Origin: Methylocystis rosea
Lineage (GTDB): Bacteria > Pseudomonadota > Alphaproteobacteria > Rhizobiales > Beijerinckiaceae
Length of the DNA: 64,000 nucleotides
Assembly: GCF_003855495.1 (NCBI RefSeq)
Contig: NZ_CP034086.1
Location: 2,703,501-2,767,500 of the forward strand
Direction: 5' to 3'
Part shown: piece by piece, positions 35,857-45,939 of the stretch
Numbering within the stretch: position 1 is the first letter of the stretch
Layout of the letters: each line of letters opens with the position of its first letter
The notes under the pieces: model-generated
Databases searched by the model: none
What the model was told of the DNA's origin: nothing
What the model saw: the letters and a program-made list of their open reading frames with translations, nothing else
Position numbers and translations under genes: made by a program

Positions 35857-37542
35857 ATGTCCGCATCGCTCCTATTGTCGCCCGAACTCGTCGAAGCCGC
35901 GCGCGTCTCGCCCGCCTGGCCGTTCGAAGAGGCGCGAAAGCTGGTCAAACGCGTGGAAGCGAGCGGTCAGAAGAGCGTGCTGTTCGAGACCGGCTACGGT
36001 CCTTCCGGCCTGCCGCATATCGGCACCTTCGGCGAGGTCGCCCGCACCAGCATGGTGCGCCGCGCCTTCGAAGTCATGACCGAGGGCAAGATCGCGACGC
36101 GCCTCCTCGCCTTCTCCGACGACCTCGACGGGCTGCGCAAGGTCCCCGACAACATCCCAAATAAAGAACTCGTCGCCGCCAATCTCGGCAAGCCCCTGAC
36201 GCAGGTGCCCGACCCTTTCGGCACGCATTCGAGTTTCGGCGCGCATAACAATGCGCGGCTGCGCGCCTTCCTCGACGCCTTCGGCTTCGAATATGAATTC
36301 GCGTCGTCGACGGAATATTATCAGAGCGGCCGCTTCGACGCCGCACTGAAGCATATGCTCGCGCGCTACGATTCGGTGATGAAGATCATGCTCCCGAGCT
36401 TTCGCGAGGAGCGCGCGGCGACCTATTCGCCCTTCCTGCCGATCCATCCCACGACCGGCATCGTCATGCAGGTCGCGCTGACAGGCTATGACGCAGAAGC
36501 GGGCACGATCTCCTGGACCGATCCCGATACGGGCGAGGCCTTCACGACGCCCGTCACCGGCGGCCATTGCAAGCTGCAATGGAAGCCCGACTGGGCGATG
36601 CGCTGGTATGCGCTCGACGTCGATTACGAGATGGCCGGCAAGGACCTCATCGATTCGGTGAAGCTCTCGGGCGCCATCGTGCGCGCGCTCGGCGGGCGCC
36701 CGCCGGAAGGCTTCAACTACGAACTGTTTCTGGACGAAAAGGGCCAGAAAATCTCCAAGTCGAAGGGCAATGGCCTGACGATCGAGGAATGGCTGACCTA
36801 CGCCAGCCCCGAGAGCCTGGCGCAATTCATGTTTCAAAAGCCCACGGCGGCGAAGCGGCTCTATTTTGACGTGATCCCGCGCGCGGTCGACGACTATCTG
36901 AATTTCCTCGACGCCTATCCGCGCCAGGACTGGAAGAACCGCCTCGGCAATCCCGTCTGGCACATCCACGCCGGCGACCCGCCGCAGGCCGAGACGCTGG
37001 CGCATGAGGGCGACGCCAAGGGCGTGAGCGTCTCCTTCTCGATGCTGCTCAATCTCGCCGCCGTCGCCAACGCCGAAGATCCGGCCGTGCTTTGGGGTTT
37101 TCTGCGCCGCTATGCGCGATCCGCGACGCCCGAAAATCATCCCCGGCTCGACAAGCTCGTCGGCTACGCCGTCGCTTATTTCCGCGATTTCGTGAAGCCG
37201 GCGAAAACCTATCGCGCCGCTGACGAGGTCGAACGCGACGTGCTGCAAAAGATCGATGCAGCGTTGCAGTCCATGGACAAGGCCAGCGCCGAAGAGATTC
37301 AGTCGGCGCTTTACGATGTCGGCCGCGCTGCGCCGCGCTACCAGGATTTTGCCGCCAAGGGCGCGACGCCCGAGCGTCCCGGCGTCTCCAACGATTTCTT
37401 CAACATGCTCTATGAAGTGCTGCTCGGCGAGAAGAAGGGCCCGCGCTTTGGCTCCTTCATCGCGCTCTACGGCGTCGCCGAGACGCGCAAGCTGATTGAA
37501 GATGCGCTCAACGGCGCCTTTGTGGCGCGCGAAACCGCCTGA
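35857..37542 (+). CDS. lysK: Lysyl-tRNA synthetase, class I
   Basis: This 561-residue enzyme has the class I HIGH-type motif in [12 protein letters not shown] and the KMSKS-type motif in [11 protein letters not shown]. It charges tRNA-Lys using a fold unrelated to the class II LysS found in most bacteria; class I is the usual form in alphaproteobacteria. The start at 35857 was chosen at the conserved opening [19 protein letters not shown]. The stop shares one base with the next start (TGATG), so the two genes are coupled. Confidence 0.95.
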   Translation: MSASLLLSPELVEAARVSPAWPFEEARKLVKRVEASGQKSVLFETGYGPSGLPHIGTFGEVARTSMVRRAFEVMTEGKIATRLLAFSDDLDGLRKVPDNIPNKELVAANLGKPLTQVPDPFGTHSSFGAHNNARLRAFLDAFGFEYEFASSTEYYQSGRFDAALKHMLARYDSVMKIMLPSFREERAATYSPFLPIHPTTGIVMQVALTGYDAEAGTISWTDPDTGEAFTTPVTGGHCKLQWKPDWAMRWYALDVDYEMAGKDLIDSVKLSGAIVRALGGRPPEGFNYELFLDEKGQKISKSKGNGLTIEEWLTYASPESLAQFMFQKPTAAKRLYFDVIPRAVDDYLNFLDAYPRQDWKNRLGNPVWHIHAGDPPQAETLAHEGDAKGVSVSFSMLLNLAAVANAEDPAVLWGFLRRYARSATPENHPRLDKLVGYAVAYFRDFVKPAKTYRAADEVERDVLQKIDAALQSMDKASAEEIQSALYDVGRAAPRYQDFAAKGATPERPGVSNDFFNMLYEVLLGEKKGPRFGSFIALYGVAETRKLIEDALNGAFVARETA

Positions 37543-38090
37543 TGCGCGCCGCCGACGCCGACATTCTCATCGTGCCGGGGTGGAGCGATTCCGGCCCCGA
37601 ACATTGGCAGACGCGCTGGCAGGCGAAACTGTCGACAGCGCGACGCGTCACTCAGCGCGACTTCGAGAAGCCGATCCGCGCCGAATGGGAAGAGACGATC
37701 GCGCAAGAGGTTCTCGCCAGCGCGCGGCCTGTCGTGATCGTCGCGCATTCGCTCGGCGTCATCGCCGCTCTGCATGCCGCGCAACGCGTCGGCGATAAGA
37801 TCGCCGGCGCCTTTCTTGTCGCGCCGCCTTCGGAAGCGGTGATCCGCGAGCTGCCGTCGGTCGATTCCGCCTTTCTGCCGATACCCCGCGCGAAGCTCCC
37901 TTTCCCGGCGGCGCTGGTCGGCAGTAGCGACGATCCTTACGCTGATCTGCTCTTTGCGCGCCAACTCGCGCAGGATATCGGCGCGCGCTTCATCGACGCC
38001 GGCGCCGCCGGACATATCAATGTCGACAGCGGCCACGGGCCGTGGCCGGAGGGGTCGCTCGCCTTCGCCAATTTCATGGCGAAACTCTAA
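37542..38090 (+). CDS. RBBP9/YdeN-type alpha/beta hydrolase
   Basis: This 182-residue protein is of the RBBP9 family. DILIVPGWSDSGPEHWQ is the family opening, VIVAHSLGVIAAL holds the nucleophile serine, and GHINVDSGHGPWPEG holds the catalytic histidine. These are small serine hydrolases of uncertain substrate. Its start overlaps the lysK stop. Confidence 0.87.
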   Translation: MRAADADILIVPGWSDSGPEHWQTRWQAKLSTARRVTQRDFEKPIRAEWEETIAQEVLASARPVVIVAHSLGVIAALHAAQRVGDKIAGAFLVAPPSEAVIRELPSVDSAFLPIPRAKLPFPAALVGSSDDPYADLLFARQLAQDIGARFIDAGAAGHINVDSGHGPWPEGSLAFANFMAKL

Positions 38091-38223
38091 CGCGCGCGTC
38101 ATCAATTCGGAGTATTGACACGCTACTGGCGATCGTCGACCCTAATGCAATGCGCTGTTCCCATGCGTTTTTGCATCGGCGTTGACGCGATTTTGTAACG
38201 GCCGTCATTGAGAAGTTTGCAAG

Positions 38224-39981
38224 ATGAGCATCACCAAGGCATTCCGCTCCGCTGCGCTTACTGTCGCCATTCTGTTCGCAAGCGCGCCCGCTTCCATGGC
38301 GTTGGAACGCGTCGAACAGCCCTCTTCCATTCCGGGCGCCGGCCCTTGGGATGAAAAGGCCTGGAACGACTTTTACCGTACGAGCCAAGGCTCCCGCCTC
38401 ATCCCCTGGGACTGGATCAGAGCGCTCAAGCAGGCTGACGGCCAACTCTTTCTTGCGGATGGACTGGCCCGCTACGGCTATCTGGCCAACCCCGCGAGTC
38501 CGACCCCGGGGCTGCCGGTCGGCTTCGTCGTCGCCGATGGCGTTTTGGGGCCTTCGTGCGCCGCCTGCCATACGCGGCAGATCGACGTCGAGGGCAAGGC
38601 CTATCGCATCGACGGCGGCCCGGCGCTCGCCGACATGGGCGCGCTTTGGGCCGATCTCGATACCGCCGTCGGGAAGGTTCTCGCGGATGCGGCGTCCTTC
38701 TCTGAATTCGCCAAGGCCGTTCTCGGAAGCGGCTACGATCCGCAAAAAGAGACCAAGCTGCGCGCCGAAGTCGATCTCTGGTATGCGCGCCACCACGCCA
38801 TCACCGAGGCGGGCTTGCCCAAAGACAGGCCCTGGGGCGCCGGACGCATCGACGCCGTCGGCATGATCCTCAACCGCGTCACCGGCCTCGATATCGGACC
38901 CGGCCCGACGCATGTCATTTTAGGAAATATGCGGAAGGCGGACGCGCCGGTGCGCCCGCCGTTCCTGTGGAACGCGCCGCGGCAGGACCATACGCAGTGG
39001 CCGGGCTTCGCGGACAATGGCGACCGCATTCTGGCCATGGCCAGAAATGTCGGACAGGTCTATGGCGTCTTCGGCGAATTTTTCCCGGAGAAAGACGCCA
39101 GCCATCTTCTGGGCTTCAATTACGTCAAAGCCAATTCGGTCGACTTCAAAGGGCTGATCGAACTGGAGCGGCTCGTCGAGCGGATCGGTCCGCCGAAATG
39201 GCCGTGGCCGACCGACACGACGCTCGCCGCGCAGGGCAAGCTCATCTACCAGCGTCCCTATGAAGAGGGCGGATGCGCCGATTGCCACGGGATCGACAAA
39301 GGACAGCCGCGTCTGCTCAATCCCGACACCTGGTGCACGCCCGTTCAGGACGTCGGCACCGACGCGCGCGAATATCAATATTTCGCGCCGGAGTGGAAGG
39401 TCGACACCGGCGCGCTGACGGGCGCCTTCATTCCTTTCGTGTCGGAGCCGCTTGGCAGAACCGACGCGCCCGTCTCGGTGCTGGCGACCGCGGCGCGCGG
39501 CGCAATCCTGCAGCACTTCATTCCTGTCACGGTGAATTCGGTCGAGCGACAAAGGGCCGACGTGGCGCTCGCGCTTCTGCGGCCCTTGGTCGAAGAACTA
39601 AAGGGCGTCTACAAGATTCCGGGCACGCCGGGCGCAGGACGATGGGCTTGCCGCCGCGCGCCCGAGACGCCGGGCAAACTCAAATTTGAAGCGCGCGTCC
39701 TCGAAGGCATATGGGCGGCGGCGCCCTATCTGCACAACGCTTCGGTTCCGTCGCTCGCCGAGCTGTTGAAGCCGCCACAGGATCGCGCCACGGACTTCAA
39801 GGTCGGGCCGGCCTATGACATTTCCGCTGTCGGCTTGGCCACGGAGCAGCCGAAGTCGACCTTCCTGATGAAAACGGATTGCAACAGAGGCTCAGGCGTC
39901 AGCCATTGCGGCCACGACTTCGGAACGGCGTTAAGCGAGACGGACAAGCGCGCGCTGCTCGAATATCTGAAGACGCTGTGA
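38224..39981 (+). CDS. RoxA-like di-heme c-type cytochrome
   Basis: This 585-residue exported protein has a signal peptide ending PASMALE and two heme motifs, CAACH (residue 112 on) and CADCH (residue 351 on). WDEKAWNDFYRTSQGSRLI and AAPYLHNASVPSLAELL match the RoxA-like di-heme branch, named for rubber oxygenases and also found in methanotrophs. It is probably periplasmic and oxidative; the substrate here is unknown. It stands alone after a 133-bp gap. Confidence 0.82.
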   Translation: MSITKAFRSAALTVAILFASAPASMALERVEQPSSIPGAGPWDEKAWNDFYRTSQGSRLIPWDWIRALKQADGQLFLADGLARYGYLANPASPTPGLPVGFVVADGVLGPSCAACHTRQIDVEGKAYRIDGGPALADMGALWADLDTAVGKVLADAASFSEFAKAVLGSGYDPQKETKLRAEVDLWYARHHAITEAGLPKDRPWGAGRIDAVGMILNRVTGLDIGPGPTHVILGNMRKADAPVRPPFLWNAPRQDHTQWPGFADNGDRILAMARNVGQVYGVFGEFFPEKDASHLLGFNYVKANSVDFKGLIELERLVERIGPPKWPWPTDTTLAAQGKLIYQRPYEEGGCADCHGIDKGQPRLLNPDTWCTPVQDVGTDAREYQYFAPEWKVDTGALTGAFIPFVSEPLGRTDAPVSVLATAARGAILQHFIPVTVNSVERQRADVALALLRPLVEELKGVYKIPGTPGAGRWACRRAPETPGKLKFEARVLEGIWAAAPYLHNASVPSLAELLKPPQDRATDFKVGPAYDISAVGLATEQPKSTFLMKTDCNRGSGVSHCGHDFGTALSETDKRALLEYLKTL

Positions 39982-40084
39982 TCGGGGCGTCTCGGGACGC
40001 AATGTCCCGAGACGCTTCCTAGCGAAGTGACGCCTTTTTCCTAGTCTGCTTTTCCGCGAGGCAGGGTCGCCTATATCGACCTTC

Positions 40085-40315
40085 TTGGCGTCGCTCGCCG
40101 CGATCCGCGGCGCGCTCGGCCGCTCGGAGACGGTGTCACGTCGGCGCGGCGAGATCATCGACCTTGGGAACGGCGTGCAATTCCTGGCCACCTTTCACCC
40201 CTCCTCTCTGCTACGCTTGAAGGATGAATCGGATAAGCGCCAAGCGTGGCGGGGCTTCCTCGCCGACCTACGCAAGATCGCTCGCTGGATCGAAAAGGAC
40301 GCGCGCGCGAATTAG
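40085..40315 (+). pseudogene. Remnant of a UdgX-type uracil-DNA glycosylase (C-terminal piece)
   Basis: About 75 residues align in style with the end of UdgX-like glycosylases: LAAIRGALGRSETVSRRRG, then VQFLATFHPSSLLR with the conserved HPS motif, and WRGFLADLRKIARWI. Everything upstream, including the catalytic N-terminal region, is missing, and no sensible start codon is present. It is therefore a decayed 3' fragment. The next gene begins inside it in another frame. Confidence 0.7.
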
Positions 40316-41426
40316 AGGCGCTGCATTCGTAGGCTCGCTGGCGTTTGCCTACGGCGCCCACGCCGAACTGCTGAAATTCGAAACGCATCCCGAAGGCGCG
40401 AACGAGGCGGTTCACGCGACGGTGAAGCTCGACGGAACTTCTTACGAAATCGCGGGAACGCTCGCGAAGCCGGCGAAGCCGCCAAGCGGCGCAAAGGCGC
40501 TTCTGCTCGAGACGCAACCGAGCGAGGACGTGAAACCGCTGGCGCTCGAACGCGGGCTCGCCGTGTTGACGCTCGATTTTGCGAAACTCCCAGACAAAGC
40601 TCGAGCGCCGGCCTTGCGCGATGTCCTCGGCCATCTTCGCGGCGCGCTCAAGATAAAGCGCGTGCTCGGCCGCGCGCAGGGCTCGGACGCCGATGCGATG
40701 TCGGACGAAGCCCCGGCATTCGATGGGCTTTTGCTGCGCGACGCGAGTCGAGAGCCCGCCGCGCCAACGCGCTTTATCGCGAGTTGGGGCGCCGACGCCT
40801 ATTGGCGCGAGAAGCCGCGCGTAGACTTCACCAACGCCGCGCCGGCGAACGGCCGTCGCTTCTATCTTGCCGGAATCGCCGCTTCGACGACGGCGACGAA
40901 TTGCGCCGCGCCCGTGAACGCGCGCCCCTCGGCCCCCGCGCTGCGCGCGCTGTTCGCCGCGCTCGATGAGTGGACGGCCAAGGGCGTCGCGCCGCCTGCT
41001 TCACGCGCGCCGCTCGACGCCGATTTAGCGTCCGCGCAGGATCTAAAATGGCCGAAAATTCCCGCCCTGCCGGCGCCGCCCGAGGGGGCGCGCCGCGTCC
41101 CGAAAATCGACGCGGATGGCAATGAGGTTCCGGGCCTGCGGCTGCCCGATCTGGCGCTGCCGATCGCCACCTACACAGGCTTCAACGCGCAAAAGGACAA
41201 GAAAGGACCGCTCTGCGTCGCGGGCGCGGCGATTCCCTTCGCGGCGACGAAGGTTGATCGCGAGAAGAACGCCGACTCTCGTTCCGCGCTCGTCGAGCGC
41301 TACGGATCGCGCGCCTATTTCGTCGCGACCATGCGCGTGATCGCCGACAAGCTCGTCAAGGAGCGGCTGCTGCTGCAGCAGGACGCCGACGCCTATGTCG
41401 CCGCCGCGCGATCGGCGCCATTCTAG
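40224..41426 (+). CDS. Alpha/beta-hydrolase-domain-like exported protein, N-terminus uncertain
   Basis: This is an open frame of 400 residues. From about residue 30 there is a leader-like RGAAFVGSLAFAYGAHAE, then a body with LLKFETHPEGANEAVHATV, FIASWGADAYWR and GLRLPDLALPIATYTGFNA. The last two resemble the large secreted alpha/beta-hydrolase-domain (abhydrolase_10) family, which is usually longer. The ATG at 40224 lies within the glycosylase remnant in a different frame, so the first 30 residues may be a by-product of a rearrangement. The stop overlaps the convergent tspO stop by 4 bp. Confidence 0.65.
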   Translation: MNRISAKRGGASSPTYARSLAGSKRTRARIRGAAFVGSLAFAYGAHAELLKFETHPEGANEAVHATVKLDGTSYEIAGTLAKPAKPPSGAKALLLETQPSEDVKPLALERGLAVLTLDFAKLPDKARAPALRDVLGHLRGALKIKRVLGRAQGSDADAMSDEAPAFDGLLLRDASREPAAPTRFIASWGADAYWREKPRVDFTNAAPANGRRFYLAGIAASTTATNCAAPVNARPSAPALRALFAALDEWTAKGVAPPASRAPLDADLASAQDLKWPKIPALPAPPEGARRVPKIDADGNEVPGLRLPDLALPIATYTGFNAQKDKKGPLCVAGAAIPFAATKVDREKNADSRSALVERYGSRAYFVATMRVIADKLVKERLLLQQDADAYVAAARSAPF

Positions 41427-41926
41427 CGATTGAGGATAAAAATCCCGGCGTTGAGATAGGTCGCGAAGGCCACCCAGAAGGCGGTTGGCGCCAGAAAATA
41501 TCCCGCGACGCGATCAAGCCGCCAGAACAGGACGATCGTGGCGACGAGGAGCGCCGCCATCGGCAAAATGACGACGAGTCCGAGCTGTGGGCTTCGCGCA
41601 TAGAAAAAAGCGAAGGACCAGGCCGCGTTCAGAACGAGCTGCGCAAAAAACACGATGATCGCGGCGCGCCTGCCCGGCGTCGCCGGCTCGAGCCGTAGAA
41701 TGCGGTAAAAGGCGTAGGCCATCAAAACATAGAGGGTGGTCCACGCGGGGCCAAACACCCAATTTGGCGGATTCAGCGGCGGCTTGGCGAGCGTATCGTA
41801 CCAAGGGATGTTCGGCGACGTCGCGAAACTGCCGAGCACCGCGGCGGCGAGCACAGGCGCCGCGGCGGCGACTCCTAAGACGAGCCGCGACGGCCGCCGA
41901 TCCGAAAAAGACGTCGAGCTGCTCAT
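41423..41926 (-). CDS. tspO: TspO/MBR family membrane protein
   Basis: This 167-residue protein has five hydrophobic helices and family motifs WYDTLAKPPLNPPNWVFGPAWT, YRILRLEP, LVLNAAWSFAFF and FWVAFATYLNAGIFILNR. TspO proteins bind tetrapyrroles or sterols in the outer or cytoplasmic membrane and often act as oxygen- or stress-linked regulators. It is convergent with the hydrolase-like gene; the two stops share a CTAG. Confidence 0.93.
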   Translation of the reverse strand: MSSSTSFSDRRPSRLVLGVAAAAPVLAAAVLGSFATSPNIPWYDTLAKPPLNPPNWVFGPAWTTLYVLMAYAFYRILRLEPATPGRRAAIIVFFAQLVLNAAWSFAFFYARSPQLGLVVILPMAALLVATIVLFWRLDRVAGYFLAPTAFWVAFATYLNAGIFILNR

Positions 41927-41984
41927 AGCGCCTCCTCGCGCCTGCTCACGCTGCGTCCCGCATATCGGGCGCAGCGCGGCGGCT

Positions 41985-42881
41985 TCAAGGCTGCTGCAGG
42001 GTCGGGAAAAAGACGGGCGTCGCGCCGACGCGAACGCTGTTCTGCGACGCGAACATGTCGTCCTTCAGCCAATTGGGCAGGTCGTCTTCGCGGTGGCGGC
42101 TGATGAGAGTCTTGTCGCTTTCGCCGAGATAAATGCGAATGCCGCCCCAGACAGCTTTGTAATCATTCTCGCCCACGCGGCTTTCGATGAAGCCGGTGAT
42201 CGCGGAATGGCCGAGATTCCAGATGAGCGCCTCGCCGCTAAGCGCGGCCGCATGCCGCCCGCCGACGTAACGATGGCCGACCGAGATTTTGACGTTGTAG
42301 GTCGGATAGACGCTGATATCGAACATGTCGAAGAAGCGCCCGCGCCGCGGCTGCCACTGATAGGCGAGATATCCCGGTCCATAGCCCAGCGGCGTGAAGA
42401 AATGGCCCGAACTCTCCTCATAGCCGGCGATGCTGGTGAGCGAGAACGGTCCATAGTAATAGGCGCTTTCAGCGCCGACGCGGAAACGCGTGTCGTCGAG
42501 ACGCTTGTCGTGAGCGATCGCGCCATAGCCGCCGATGAGACCCACGCTCGGATCGCGCCAGAAGGCGTGTCCGGCGCCGCCGCTCACGAAGAAGCCGCGA
42601 TGCGCCGCCGCGATCGCGTCGACCTGAAGGCCGAAACGGTCGCCGACGGGGGCTATGATCGACCCCATCCCGCCGGCCGAGGCGTTGTTCAGACGCGCGA
42701 AGCCCACCCAGTCAGAGCCGCCGCCGAAACCTTCGAGCTTGCCGTTGACGCCGTCGACGGCGCGCTTGGGTCCGGGGTTTTCCGAGAGCGGAGCCTTCCA
42801 CCAGGTCGGACCCTCGGCGCGCGCTGAAGACGCAGCGAGGGCGACCGCCAGAACGGCGAGAAGCTGACGCTTGTATGACAT
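41985..42881 (-). CDS. Exported beta-rich envelope protein (BcsN-like or barrel)
   Basis: This 298-residue protein has a signal peptide ending SSARAEG and a body of alternating strands rich in Gly and Tyr (FFVSGGAGHAFWRDPSVGLIGGYGAI, split over two strands). That pattern suggests an outer-membrane barrel or autotransporter-like domain. The family is not recognised with certainty. It is followed on the same strand by tspO, 58 bp downstream. Confidence 0.7.
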   Translation of the reverse strand: MSYKRQLLAVLAVALAASSARAEGPTWWKAPLSENPGPKRAVDGVNGKLEGFGGGSDWVGFARLNNASAGGMGSIIAPVGDRFGLQVDAIAAAHRGFFVSGGAGHAFWRDPSVGLIGGYGAIAHDKRLDDTRFRVGAESAYYYGPFSLTSIAGYEESSGHFFTPLGYGPGYLAYQWQPRRGRFFDMFDISVYPTYNVKISVGHRYVGGRHAAALSGEALIWNLGHSAITGFIESRVGENDYKAVWGGIRIYLGESDKTLISRHREDDLPNWLKDDMFASQNSVRVGATPVFFPTLQQP

Positions 42882-43015
42882 TGCTATTGAAGTCCCGTGG
42901 GTGATCGTCGCGAGCTGTCGACCCTAAAGGGCTTCAGCCTCGCTGGCTGTGACATTGCGGCAACAGCCCCCCAAAATAGGACCACCAGACGCATCGAATT
43001 CACAGCTGTGTTAAA

Positions 43016-44236
43016 TTAATATTGCGTATCAATCTTTTGACCAGCGGCGCTTAGATGTTCGCTCAAATTCTCGCGCGTCGCCGGATCGACAATGGCGAAG
43101 GGCGCAGCGACCGCCGCCCCGGCCACGCCGCCGACCGCCGAAACCGCCCCCGCGGTCGCGATTCCAAGGTGATCGCCGATGCCCGGCTGGCCGTCCCTCA
43201 GCGGCTGACCCTGCGCCAGCCTGGCGCCGATGGAGCGCACGACCTGGGGAGAGGACGCGAACTTGCTATGCTCCAAAGGATCGCTGGTGGCGATGCCCGT
43301 CAGATCGACGACCTTCACCCGATCCCGGTCGAGGACCTCCTGATAGGGGGACGCCTTCGGATCGACGGCGCCCAGACGCGTATTGCCCCAGAAGCGGCGG
43401 GATGCCGCGAGCGCGTCGTCGTCGCGCGAGGCGAACAGCGTAAAGATCGAAGGTCGAACGCCGCCGATCTCGGCGATCTGACGCCGGAAGACGTCGAAAT
43501 CGACGTCCGGCGAGGCGAGCATGACGTTCTGGATTTTCGATCCGATCTGGCCGTTGCGGATCGCCATCTGGCGTAGCGCTTCCAGCGTCACCCAATTGCC
43601 CATCGAGTGCGCCAGAATCGAGATCTCGCCGACGTCCCGGTCACGCTGCAGCGCCTGCAACACCAGTTCCAGGGCGTCGCGCGAATAGCTGGCGCTCTCA
43701 TGATCATAGCCATATTGCAGCAGCCGGCCGCGCGACGGCCAGGTGAACAGCACCGGCGTGACTTCCGCGCGCGAGTCGTGGACGATCTGCGCGAAGCGGT
43801 AGACGGCCTCCTCGAAACGCGTGTTGAAGCCGTGGACGAAGAGCAGCACCTGCCGCTTGGGCGTCTTGCGGATGCGGGCGTTGAAGTCCGCGAGCGCCGC
43901 CTCCCTGCTCAGCACCTCGGCGCGCACGGTCGCGAATTGGATGGCCGGGTTGGGAGTCGGCCCATCCGGCCACTGCACTTCCCCGACCGCGCGCGAGGCG
44001 TCTGGCGGGATCGAGACGGCGATATCGGCGAAATGAACGCCGTGTCCGCGTTCGCCCGAAAACATGACGCCGGGCTCGGAGTCATTCGGCTGCCGCGTGG
44101 TGACGACCAGAAGATCGACGACGCTGGCGCCGGGCGCAACCTGATGCGTCGCGACAAGCGTGCCGTGCGGCCGGCTTGAACAAGCGCTGAACGCGAGCGC
44201 CAGAAGCGCCGCCAAGATAATCCGCCCGCGCCCCAT
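43016..44236 (-). CDS. Lipoprotein alpha/beta hydrolase (DUF900)
   Basis: This 406-residue protein has a lipobox (LALAFSACSS). Its hydrolase domain carries LLFVHGFNTRFEEAVYRFAQI, VLFTWPSRG and the nucleophile SILAHSMGNWVTLEAL, as in DUF900 proteins. A late Ala/Gly-rich hydrophobic stretch (GAVSAVGGVAGAAVAAPFAI) may insert in a membrane. It is likely a periplasmic lipid-anchored hydrolase of unknown substrate. Confidence 0.85.
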   Translation of the reverse strand: MGRGRIILAALLALAFSACSSRPHGTLVATHQVAPGASVVDLLVVTTRQPNDSEPGVMFSGERGHGVHFADIAVSIPPDASRAVGEVQWPDGPTPNPAIQFATVRAEVLSREAALADFNARIRKTPKRQVLLFVHGFNTRFEEAVYRFAQIVHDSRAEVTPVLFTWPSRGRLLQYGYDHESASYSRDALELVLQALQRDRDVGEISILAHSMGNWVTLEALRQMAIRNGQIGSKIQNVMLASPDVDFDVFRRQIAEIGGVRPSIFTLFASRDDDALAASRRFWGNTRLGAVDPKASPYQEVLDRDRVKVVDLTGIATSDPLEHSKFASSPQVVRSIGARLAQGQPLRDGQPGIGDHLGIATAGAVSAVGGVAGAAVAAPFAIVDPATRENLSEHLSAAGQKIDTQY

Positions 44237-44445
44237 ACGCCGCCTGTACTCAAGTGTTCATCCGCGGCGTCGCCGCTCAGGCGAAGCCAAACACGCTCCG
44301 TCCCTCATCATTGCGGCTCAAATGCGACGGTTTCGCGCGCTGTGCGCAGCCGCACTGATTTCTTGAGAGGAATGCGCCATTATGGCCACGCTCGCTGAAG
44401 AGGCGAGCGTCGGAGGCGGGGCTGGGACGAATCGCCTCCGACTGC

Positions 44446-44475
44446 GCAGGGGAAAGCCTCAAAACTTTCCCCTGC
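44446..44475 (-). terminator. Hairpin after the host-attachment-like gene
   Basis: GCAGGGGAAAG (44446-44456) pairs with CTTTCCCCTGC (44465-44475) around CCTCAAAA, an 11-bp perfect stem starting 3 bp after the stop at 44479. There is no strong T-run on the minus strand, so the efficiency of termination is uncertain. Confidence 0.55.
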
Positions 44476-44478
44476 CTT

Positions 44479-44928
44479 TCAGCCGCGGGTCAGCGCCTTT
44501 TCGATATCCTTGAGCGGATGGCGGGTCAGGTCCTTGGCGAGTTCGCCAACAACCTTGCTTTGCGCTTTGGCGGACAGCTCCTTGCGGATTTCGCCGAGCG
44601 CCTTTGGCGGCGCGATGATGGCGATGGCGTCCAACTCGCCCGACTCCGCCGCCTGATTGATGCGGTCCGCCATGGCGCGGGCGAAGCGCTCCTCCTCCAG
44701 CTCATGCCAGTCGGTATTTTGCATGGCGCTTCGACCGGGCGAGAAGGACGTGAAGCTGCGGCCGGGACGATCCGTTCCCTGCTCATGCGTCGGCGGATTG
44801 TCGTCGACGCGCGTCTCGACGACGCGAAGGTCGAGGAGCTCGGCGTCGCCGTGATTTTGAAAAAAAAGCGCCCGGCGGCCGTCACCGACCAGGACCCAGG
44901 CGCCATTGCCGACGGAAAATTCGCTCAT
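44479..44928 (-). CDS. Host attachment protein family
   Basis: This 149-residue protein begins WVLVGDGRRALFFQNHGD and continues with MQNTDWHELEEERFARAMADRIN, AIIAPPKALGEIRKEL and DLTRHPLKDIEKAL. It matches the family annotated as host attachment protein (release-factor-like baeRF fold), first named from Agrobacterium. The true function is unclear; it may bind ribosomes or act in stress. Confidence 0.82.
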   Translation of the reverse strand: MSEFSVGNGAWVLVGDGRRALFFQNHGDAELLDLRVVETRVDDNPPTHEQGTDRPGRSFTSFSPGRSAMQNTDWHELEEERFARAMADRINQAAESGELDAIAIIAPPKALGEIRKELSAKAQSKVVGELAKDLTRHPLKDIEKALTRG

Positions 44929-45139
44929 GATGCTCCCTCGCCTCCCAACGTCGTTCTCATCAATCTGGACGTCAGGCGAGGCCGCTCGGCTGCGGCGCGC
45001 GCAGCCGCGTCATGCGGGCGTCGTATCCTCGCGGGAGTTCGGTCACAAGCCCGACAGCCGTTGCGCCCCCTTTTGCGAAGGAGCGCTCTAACGCAAGGAT
45101 AGCGCGCGGCTGGGCGCGTTCAATCCGCGCTTGGCGGGC

Positions 45140-45442
45140 TCACGCCGCGAGTTTTTCTTTCTTGCCGTCCTCGACGGGCGCCGGCATATCCCGCGGCGCG
45201 GCGTCGCGCGACTCCGCGCGGCTTTCCGCCTTTACGGCCTTCGCCCGCAGGCGTGCGGCTTTGCGCTTGATCGCGCGCTCATTGAGCGCCCAGACCAGCC
45301 AGCAGACGCCGGCGATGCTGATGAGCGCCGTATAGGGTTCGCCAATGGCGAAAGACTTGAGGAAGGAAAAGTCGGGGGCGCATTCCTTTGCGTATTCGCA
45401 GGCGTCCGACCAGTCCTGAAACCATTGTTTGACCGCTTCCAT
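45140..45442 (-). CDS. Small hypothetical membrane protein
   Basis: This 100-residue protein has an N-terminal amphipathic part (KQWFQDWSDACEYAKECAPDF), one membrane helix (TALISIAGVCWLVWAL), and a basic then charged tail. I do not recognise the family. The reading frame keeps the local codon bias, which supports a real gene. Confidence 0.55.
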   Translation of the reverse strand: MEAVKQWFQDWSDACEYAKECAPDFSFLKSFAIGEPYTALISIAGVCWLVWALNERAIKRKAARLRAKAVKAESRAESRDAAPRDMPAPVEDGKKEKLAA

Positions 45443-45776
45443 GGTGACCTCCTCGCCGCGCGGACAATTCGACGGGCGCGCGCCCCGCCGGTCGAATCGT
45501 ATAGCGCAGGCATGTGGCGAACATTGTGCGCTGCAGCATATCGCGCGTCAATTGGGCGCGGCCCGGTCAAATTGGCGCACCGCCTTGAAATGAGGCAGAA
45601 AACTCCGGCAGCGGGACCAGCTGGCGTCCTGCGTTTCTCTCCCTGTCATACGCGCGTGTCGCTCGCCGCGAGAAGCAAAACACGCGCCATTGTTACAAGC
45701 CGAAAGCACAGCGATTGAAGGGCGCTCGTGGGGTTTTTCTGACAAAAGGGAACTTAAACGCCGCAGGAGAGGAAAG
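45443..45776. other. Intergenic stretch with no gene seen
   Basis: This 334-bp gap lies between divergent small genes. It should contain the promoters of both. I see no RNA gene or clear repeat in it. Confidence 0.4.
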
Positions 45777-45908
45777 ATGCGAACAACGCTTGTCAAATTG
45801 ATATTGCTTACCGTGATCGCCGTGGCGCTCGCAGGCTGCGGCGTGAACTATCATGTCAATCCGGGCCCCCGCACATGGCCAGCCGCCGCCAACCCTCCCA
45901 ACAAATGA
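45777..45908 (+). CDS. Entericidin-like small lipoprotein
   Basis: This 43-residue protein begins MRTTLVKLILLTVIAVALAGCG, a leader with lipobox LAGC. The short mature tail (NYHVNPGPRTWPAAANPPNK) is typical in size for entericidin-like lipoproteins but not close in sequence. GGAGAGGAAAG precedes the ATG. The next gene begins 31 bp later. Confidence 0.65.
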   Translation: MRTTLVKLILLTVIAVALAGCGVNYHVNPGPRTWPAAANPPNK

Positions 45909-45939
45909 CGCGCGCTGTCTGCATCAAACGGAAAAAATC

